NCBI GenBank assembly: GCA_021234155.1
Contig: JAJEKV010000248.1
Location: 425,637 to 489,636, forward strand
Source of the DNA: Isoetes taiwanensis
Lineage: Eukaryota; Streptophyta; Lycopodiopsida; Isoetales; Isoetaceae
Direction of reading: 5' to 3'
Length of the DNA: 64,000 nt
Shown in pieces: positions 57,413 to 64,000 of the stretch. A program made the position numbers and the translations under genes. Position 1 is the first letter of the stretch; each line of letters opens with the position of its first letter. The notes under the pieces were generated by a model that worked only from the letters and a program-made list of their open reading frames with translations, was not told the DNA's origin and did no database searches.

Positions 57413-57516
57413 TCCTTGGAGTTGCAAGCAAATGGAAAAAGAGAAAAACTAGATCAGAAACGAAGATAACAACTGAATGATAACAACAGAATGATACACA
57501 ACACAATTATATCATA

Positions 57517-57545
57517 CTAGTAACGGTGCCCAGCGATGCTGGGCA
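57517..57545 (-). other. Helitron 3' terminus, reverse orientation
   Basis: Read on the minus strand: hairpin arms TGCCCAGC / GCTGGGCA (57545-57538 and 57534-57527), a short spacer, then ACTAG with CTAG at 57520-57517. Stem and spacer match the 3' end at 2585-2613 almost base for base. The body of this Helitron must lie to the right of 57517. Its 5' end was not identified. Confidence 0.82.
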
Positions 57546-59418
57546 TAAGTTGGAAGTCTTTAAATCTTTTTACCACAATGAGAAGGGAGTGACATATTAA
57601 TCCTGCACTCACTTCCTTCTACAAACACTTAAATTTTCTTGCAAAAGTTGGCAAATTTGTCAACGACTCGTAATTTCTTTTTTATTCCTTCTAAAAATAA
57701 TGTTATTTGTTGGCATTGATTTATGTATTGGCGTCTAATAGAAAGTGAGGAAGGGTTTTGTTTGCATGAAATGAGTACCATACTTTTGTACATGGTAGTT
57801 TAGATTCTCTAAGAATACAACATTTTTGGAAATCCCCTTTACATGCTTTTACGTAGTCGTATGTAGTCTTTTGCATATGCATTATTAAGAAATGCATCAT
57901 GTATGCCATGTGCATAATACCATTGTTAATGCGAAGAGTTCAATTCCATTCTCTCTACTTCTTTATATGCCAAACTGCATCCAGTTCATTGCGGACTATT
58001 CTTTATAAGTAATGAATGTGTTTAAGATTATTCAAGGGCATCAGCTCAATTCTAACTTAAATGGACTGAATCAAGGGTTATTAGAGTGTCCAGAACCTTC
58101 TCCATAGTTCTTGCTCCTCCATAGTTATTTCTTTCATCATCTTATTTATCAGTAGGCAGTTGTGTTCACATTATTCTGCTGCTGCTTCCGTTGTCTTAGT
58201 ATCATTTTGGTGCCAAAGTGCATTATAATAACCAACCAAGACAAAGCATAGATAAAGAACATGCATTAGACTTACACAAATAGAATTTACTAAAAAAAAT
58301 GCAATCTGGAAAGAGCACCACCAAAACACCAAACATTATAAGAGAAGTGGCAAGTGCTTACTGCAATAAGCAGAATTCCCATTCAATCATGTCAAGTTTG
58401 ACTATGTTTTTGAGAAGTAATAATTTAGTCCTTAACAGGAATGAAAGACAAATCACATTTAACACTTAATAAACTGTAAAATGCAATTAAATTTGCAGCA
58501 GATCCTCTTCAAAATGTAATAAATAGTTGATATATTGCCTCAGATCTTTGTAGTTTGTACTTCTATACATGTATGTGCAAAAATGGCAAGAAGGAAACAA
58601 CATAATTATAGTCAAACTTCATTTTGCATCTGGATGGCACAATTCAAAGCCTACCATGAGCTGTAATGATGGCACTCCAAGTTTGATGACATGGTTCTGA
58701 AATTCTTTTAAAATATCGCTTGTGCTTAGAACAATTTAGTTGCATGGAACAACTGAATCTAGACCACCATGGGCCATGAAAAACGAAGATGTCTAGAGTT
58801 TTAAGAAAGTAACTTGATGCGCCTGCTTCTTCATGATCTCTATAGACATAAAGCTTGAAGAAACCATGATTGTTTTAAAGCTAAGAAGCCTGTATTTGTG
58901 CAAAGTGGTACAACAGAGGCAGATCAAGGAAAGATGATAAAAGACAGTCTAGAAGGTTCTATCGTGGCTTGAATCTTGAAAATTGTTAAACATTCACATA
59001 ACGAAGAATGTCACGTTCCGTATAAGGCATCCTGTGAAATACATAAGACCTCATATAAAACCAATATAGCCCTACCACGATGCCAACTGAGAAATAATGG
59101 ACAACCTAACCTGACATTGATGCCAACCGGGAAATAAATCCTAGAGAAGAACCTATGCATTGCTTCCTAGCCAACATCCATTGCTTCCTAGTTGCTCCAG
59201 GCATGTTGAACTCGACTCAGACCCAGAAATATTAAATACAGGAGAAGCCTTAAGAACAGAATCATAAGCAGGAATTGCAAGCCCCTTTTTAATCATACAA
59301 TATTACATGTATTGCCAGGGGAGGAGATTCAAAGGATCTAAGAAACCATAGTTCGATAAATAAAAGACCAAATTTAAAACAAAGTCATCTTGAATACAAT
59401 TGGTTTCAGAACACGCAC
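57546..59418. other. no further gene recognised; probable Helitron body or intron
   Basis: AT-rich sequence between the Helitron terminus and the VPS35L-like exons. No helicase or other transposon coding sequence seen, so a Helitron here would be non-autonomous. Confidence 0.5.
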
Positions 59419-59509
59419 CTCTAACATCGCCTTGGAATTCTTGAATGCATGTGATTGAACTTTTCAGCAATCCTTTCATGTGATTGAGTAGACCATTCAA
59501 TAAGGCAAC
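59419..59509 (-). CDS. VPS35L: VPS35L-like exon (second of two)
   Basis: A 91-bp minus-strand exon with acceptor TATATGCAG (59510-59518) and donor GTGCGT (59413-59418). It encodes VALLNGLLNHMKGLLKSSIT then CIQEFQGDVR and ends in phase 1. It continues in frame from the exon at 59694-59870. The combined text resembles the middle of VPS35L (UPF0505/C16orf62), a subunit of the Retriever endosomal recycling complex. Family assignment is from memory of plant homologues and needs a search. No stop or frameshift. Confidence 0.5.
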
Positions 59510-59693
59510 CTGCATATATTGTTCCAAAACTGAAACTGACTACGACAACAAAATCATGTTATCAATAAGTCCTCACAGAATTCAAGCTTTATAGCAAGAA
59601 TCTGATTTCTTTATCTTTTAGACTTCAAATACTGACATCATTCATCATGGGAAATGGATTGCATCAATAAATACAAAGCTAACAGTTACTGAC

Positions 59694-59870
59694 CTCAGCA
59701 GTTTCAAGAAGGAGATATGCCCTTGTAACAGCATTTGACATGCAAGGAATGGTGATTTCATTAAAACTAATGCATGCCTTTACAAATTCCTTCGTGTATT
59801 TTGTGTGCAGCCCCGCTATAGCCTTGAGTTTCATAATTGCAAGACGATTGCTGGCGGGAGCAATTGTCTC
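59694..59870 (-). CDS. VPS35L: VPS35L-like exon (first of two)
   Basis: A 177-bp (59-codon, phase 0) minus-strand exon with a strong acceptor (seven T then CTAG, 59871-59881) and donor GTCAGT (59688-59693). It encodes IAGLHTKYTKEFVKACISFN, then EITIPCMSNAV and YLLLETAE, a helical-repeat segment like the C-terminal half of VPS35L. The chromovirus LTR begins only 82 bp away (59952), so upstream exons, if present, lie past that element. Either this is a real gene with a transposon-filled intron, or a fragment carried by the Helitron ending at 57517. Confidence 0.5.
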
Positions 59871-59951
59871 CTAGAAAAAAAGCTGATACACGATATCAGA
59901 ATATTGTACAAATTTAAATGGCCAGGCGAAGATCTTAAGTCATAAGTACCA

Positions 59952-61521
59952 TGTGACGTTCCAGCACAGTATACGGTCCCAGACGTATACTGTACTGCCC
60001 CGTCACGCGTACACGCCACTCCGACTGACGTGAACGCCAACGTGTAGCCAAGTGGGTAGCCCCTAGGGGGCAACTTGCTAGGTATGTGCATGTATTAATG
60101 TGCACATTTACCAATGTGCACATTTATTAAGGTGCACACCTTTCCATGTGGGCACATTTTGCCACCTAGCCATTAAAGGCAAGTGGGCCCATTCCCAATT
60201 ATCCCACATGCCTAAAGGGATAATTGGAAACCCTAGCCCTAACCCCTTGTCTATTTAGGTAGGAGGAACCCTAACTTGCCATTTTCGTCCCTAGGGTTCT
60301 AGAGCTCTGTTTTGGCTGCCCCAGGAGCCAAAACCGCCTCCCAGACGTTGCCCAAGCGAATTGCACCATTAGTTTCCCTTGATTCGAGCAGTTCAGCAGG
60401 ATGGTCAAACTCAGGTCAGGAGGAGCAACCCAAGGATCAGGTATTTAGTCAATTTAATAGCCTAAACCGTCTTCCAGTCATTGTATCAGTAGGTTTAGCC
60501 TATTAAATCGCCCATAGCAGATCTCTAGATCCCAGGCACTAACTAAAGAACCTAACTCTATGCTATAGATTAGATCTTGTTCTTTAGTTCGTCTGTGATG
60601 TATATGGATGATGTATTTTCTGTGAACTCCTTGTATTGGGAAGGGGGGTAGAGACCTCAAGCCTAGTAGTTGATGCTCCTAGTTAGCCTCTCTAGCACAC
60701 TGTAGATTCGGCCTGTGTACAAGAACCACACCTGGTTGTGGGTGAAGGGACTAGACTGGCTCATAAGGAGGTTCGTGTTCTGACTCTTGAACGACCCCTA
60801 TGGTGTGTTAGTGCTACCAGGGGTCATTGGGACTAGGTCTAATGGCTTGCCACTGAGTGTGGGCAAGGCATGGGCTCGACACCCGTGAAGTGGGGTTCAC
60901 TTTCCATTGGGTTCAAGTCGAATAAGGGCAGTGGCTCTCTAGTCTCCTTGAGTCAGCATGTAGATCTCTGGAGGGAGTGATCCCTACCTGCCCCAACGGG
61001 ACTGGGGAGATGTAACCCAGGAATAGCCCCTTTGGCTATGCACCCGGCGGGCTACAGTCAGGTCCCAACACCTTTCAACCTACTCTGCAAAGTGTGCACA
61101 GGAGGGGCGGATGGAGTGGACAACCCAATGCCATGTTCTTATGCCAGCCAAATCCATTGCCATGAATTCTGTCTGCAATGAACTCTGGAGACCCAAGCCG
61201 TCAGTCATCCCCTTGAGTCTGAGCCTTGGGTAGGAACCCCTATGTGATGTGCTGATCTTTGCCTATGCAGGTATGTGGAGGACCATCCTTCGTGATGGTC
61301 ATATGATGTTGATGTATGTACTACTGACATGTATGTTTACGCTTCCGCAGCTAGGTAGGCCCTGAGGGAGACAGGGTAAAGGACCCCTTCATTCTTCCCA
61401 CTGGAACTCTTCGAGGTTGCAGTGATACGTGGAGGGCCCTGTATTAGCGTGGAGCTGGTATGGGGGATGAACTCCTGTTTGTATACGGTGAGTGCACCGT
61501 ATATGAGTAGGGGACGTCACA
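59952..61521 (+). repeat. 5' LTR of the second chromovirus (1570 bp)
   Basis: Starts TGTGACGTTCC and ends GGGGACGTCACA, with 8-bp terminal inverted repeats. Less damaged than the two LTRs of the first element, and so the best reference for the family. Confidence 0.93.
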
Positions 61522-61522
61522 G

Positions 61523-61534
61523 TGGTATCAGAGC
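61523..61534 (+). other. primer binding site, initiator Met tRNA
   Basis: TGGTATCAGAGC one base after the LTR, an exact match to the 3' end of plant initiator Met tRNA. Confidence 0.93.
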
Positions 61535-61735
61535 AATGTTCTTGGAGACCAAGAGCAAAGCACTGGCCATGCTTCCAGTAGTACTAACTTGATAGGATCC
61601 TCAAACCTCGGAAAGTGGGAAATTTTTTTCTCATTTTTGTAGTTTATGCTAAGCTAGTAACAATTAAGCGAATTGGAATTTAATAAAACTAAAAAGAATG
61701 AGCCCAAAATTTGTAAGGTGGTGTATTTGTAAGGT

Positions 61736-62027
61736 GGTCTCACAGCTCGGTTGGTTGAAGAACTAAACTTCAGCAGTTTTTGCGCCTGGTTGAAGAACTA
61801 AACTTCAGCAGTTTTTGCGCCTAGTTGAAGAACTAAACTTCGGCAGCTTTTTCCTGGTTGAAGAACTAAACTCCGGCAGATTTTTTGAGCGAGCCAAAAA
61901 TTTGTAAGGTGGTGTGTAAGGTGGTCTCACAGCTTGCGCTGGTTGAAGAACTAAACTTCAGCAGTTTTTGCGCCTGGTTGAAGAACTAAACTTCAGCAGT
62001 TTTTGAGCGAGGCGCAAGCTGTGAGAC
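61736..62027 (+). repeat. paired leader hairpins with 36-bp repeats, outer pair
   Basis: The second hairpin has perfect 16-bp arms GTCTCACAGCTTGCGC (61924-61939) and GCGCAAGCTGTGAGAC (62012-62027). Its loop is two copies of a 36-bp unit containing GAAGAACTAAACTTCAGCAG. The first hairpin (from 61738) has four units in the loop and a degraded right arm. Confidence 0.9.
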
Positions 62028-62349
62028 ATTGATCCAAAACAGCCTGAGAAGTTATAAAATTTAAAAAAAAATAACTTGGTAATTCGATAGGAATTAGCTA
62101 GATTAGTCTAGTTTTTCAATCTACTTGAACCTCATCTTAAAAGGATTCCTGCAGTAGCAGGAGCAGTAGCAGGAATTGAACATCCCACCCACAGGGTTGA
62201 ACCCCCCCAAACCCCCCCGTGCCAACCACTGAGGGCGGGCATCGTTTGTGTTTGAATTATAATTCTTAATTAGATTTAAGCTTTAATAATGTTAGATAAT
62301 ATTAATGGCTAAGCCTTAGACTTAGAACCAAGACCCTTAAGCTAGATAG

Positions 62350-62595
62350 AGTCAGCATCTTGATAGACACCAGGACTCCGATCAACATGATGCGCACCAA
62401 AACGCATCCTTCGACTTTCTCGACAAAGGCGAGCTTGACCAAAGGCCAAGGAGGCCGAAGGAGATACAAGAAGAGGAGAGGGCAGAACGAGAGCAGGAGA
62501 CCAAGGTTCAAGAAGCAGCAGAGCAGAAGCAACGAGTAACCCTCATGAGGAAGGACATGCAATTAGCTAATTTAATTAAGGGAGATCCCCAGTAG
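62350..62595 (+). pseudogene. charged extra frame in the leader, second copy
   Basis: An open frame without an ATG until near its end. It reads NASFDFLDKGELDQRPRR then EEERAEREQETKVQEAAEQK and ends LANLIKGDPQ at a TAG (62593-62595). It is E/K/Q-rich like the frame at 14938-14197 and sits in the same place between two hairpin pairs. Function unknown. Confidence 0.45.
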
Positions 62596-62728
62596 ATATG
62601 TTGTAAATAATCAATAATTTTGTTAATACATGATAATTTTGAGTAGTTTATGTGTCAAGTCTCGCTTAATTAGGACGAGTTAGCAAGTAGTAGTTTTTAC
62701 AGGATATTCTCAGACCAAAAAGTGTGAT

Positions 62729-63011
62729 GTCTCACAGCTCGTGCCTTGTCAAGAAACTAAAGTTTAGTTTTTGAACGAGGCGCAACCTGTGAGACCTTCA
62801 TACCTAGACCATGTCCAAACTAGACCAAAACACCTCCAAATTGACCAAGTAAGGGGTCCATTTACGCCTAACTTCGAGGGGACTAGCATGAATAGACCCT
62901 TAGATCACCCAAATTGGACAAGTTTAACCCAATTTACAGCCAATGTCTCACAGCTCGCGCCTGGTCAAAGAACTAAACTTTAGTTTTTGAGCAGGGCGCA
63001 ACCTGTGAGAC
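62729..63011 (+). repeat. paired leader hairpins, inner pair
   Basis: Two 67-bp imperfect palindromes at 62729-62795 and 62945-63011. Arms GTCTCACAGCTCG.GCC / GGCGCAACCTGTGAGAC and a self-complementary AACTAAA..TTTAGTTTTT centre. Confidence 0.9.
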
Positions 63012-64000
63012 CTCCAAACTTTGAACTTCCATAACTTGAGCTACAGAGCTCCAAATCGCCTGAAATTTGTTGCAATAGGACCGTTAGACAGCCTAGAATC
63101 CATTTATAACCTCAAACTAGGCTAGAAATGTCAAACCCCAGTCCAAAATGACCAAAATTGCTCAAACCCTTGAATTGTTTTTCCAAACTGTGGTTTGTTT
63201 GTAAATAGAAGCATACCCCATTAGTAGCTCGCAAGTATTGCTCTCAGCTCGAAGCTGATGCCTTACTCCTAGATAGAAGTGCCCAAGAACACCCCTTTGT
63301 AAAGTCATCTAGACCTCATCATAGCAACCCAAGTCCAACTGTTGGTACATCACCTCTGCTCATACCCAAGGCATAAACCTTGACCTAATTCTGTGTCCTT
63401 CTAATAGAGTTTGACTTATATAGCCGCCACATTGACACTCCCTATTGCCAGGATACCTAGAAGGGAGCTAGAGTCTAGAGCTGCCCAAGTCACCTCATGT
63501 GTAGAGATTGGACTCCCCCAAACCAACTTTGTTAGGACCTTAGAGTATGCCTCAAACATCATGGAGGTTTTGCAAAACAACCCTCATGTCATGCCATACC
63601 ACACGTCCTAATATCCATAGACTTGGAGATTATAGATATGTCCCCAGTAATGCTGCTCGAGCCATCTTGCTTGCTTATAGAGCCCAAAATGTTGTAGGAG
63701 AGCCCTTCAAGTAGACCCTTAGACTCTAGGATATACGAGCGTTACTTTCGAAGGACGGGGCTAGAGCCACAGAAGAGGTAGAGGCGCAACTCCTTGAAGA
63801 CATCAAGGTCCCAACCGATGTACAGACAGATAAGGAGAGGAGACCGAAAAGGCAGACCCAAGAGAGGGAAGCACAACGACAAACACCTAAACCGACAAAC
63901 GAGTAGAACAGGACACCACCGGCCTAGCATCAATCTTCATCAAATGGGAAGGATATTTGGTAACCAGCGGCATCAAGAATTTTTCTAGATGTCAACCTCT
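63012..64000 (+). other. chromovirus leader continuing towards gag
   Basis: Open stretches at 63411-63611 (IGLPQTNFVRTLEYASNIME) and a charged stretch from about 63735 (EEVEAQLLEDIKVPTDVQTD) in another frame. By analogy with the first element, gag should begin about here or just beyond the window. I cannot assign a start. Confidence 0.45.

Larger units (their letters stand above)
59952..64000 (+). mobile_element. second chromovirus of the same family, 5' part
   Basis: Plus-strand element running off the right edge: 5' LTR, exact PBS, and a leader with hairpins and a charged frame, all as in the 4115-17186 element but in opposite orientation. Target duplication cannot be tested because the 3' LTR is outside. 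The 5-bp left flank is TACCA. Confidence 0.92.

Noticed and set aside
57025-57480. Open frames of 62-110 codons on both strands
   Set aside because: They translate the 67-bp satellite; open in several frames because unit length and composition allow it.
57546-59951. Search for a Helitron 5' TC terminus facing the 57517 end
   Set aside because: Several TC/GA dinucleotides fit; nothing distinguishes one without a second family copy.

Overview
The window reads as nuclear DNA of a land plant with a large, repeat-filled genome. The signs are a Ty3/gypsy chromovirus primed from initiator-Met tRNA, L1-type LINEs, Helitron and CACTA termini, a copia relic, PPR fragments and spliced single-copy exons. 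The decayed DDE-like transposon genes at 38-49 kb make a non-seed plant (fern or lycophyte) my best guess, but that is inference.

Layout. 1-2613: 3' part of a Helitron with a dead helicase and a hairpin-CTAG end. 4115-17186: a complete 13.07-kb minus-strand chromovirus with ~1.54-kb LTRs, flanked by the 5-bp target duplication ATGCT. 17.2-20 kb: non-coding, with a copia relic. 20023-24855 (Y1): a CACTA-like end joined to a 5'-truncated L1 LINE. 25-28 kb: two diverged copies of a PPR-gene fragment and one candidate exon. 29036-30580 (X1): a small cluster of ~80-aa paralogous genes. 30581-36139 (Y2): second copy of Y, carrying a 586-bp solo LTR. 36140-37840 (X2): second copy of X. 38-48.8 kb: three DDE-like transposon genes, two of them head to head across repeat-rich DNA. 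50.3-55.25 kb: a different LINE with ORF1 and ORF2, lying inside an exon of a minus-strand gene. 56446-56949: an intact unrecognised ORF. 57141-57412: a 67-bp satellite. 57517: the 3' end of an opposite-facing Helitron. 59419-59870: two correctly spliced exons resembling VPS35L. 59952-64000: 5' LTR, PBS and leader of a second copy of the chromovirus family.

Almost nothing here works as a conventional gene set. The only candidates for live host coding sequence are the VPS35L-like exons, the 56.4-kb ORF, the X-block small genes and perhaps the exon at 27.1 kb. Frames in the transposons are broken very often. Where two copies can be compared, differences pile up at CTG/CAG trinucleotides, the plant CHG methylation context, in a form that does not look like deamination. 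Part of the decay may therefore be consensus error. Structural signals (TSDs, LTR ends, hairpins, splice sites) are more trustworthy than individual frameshifts.
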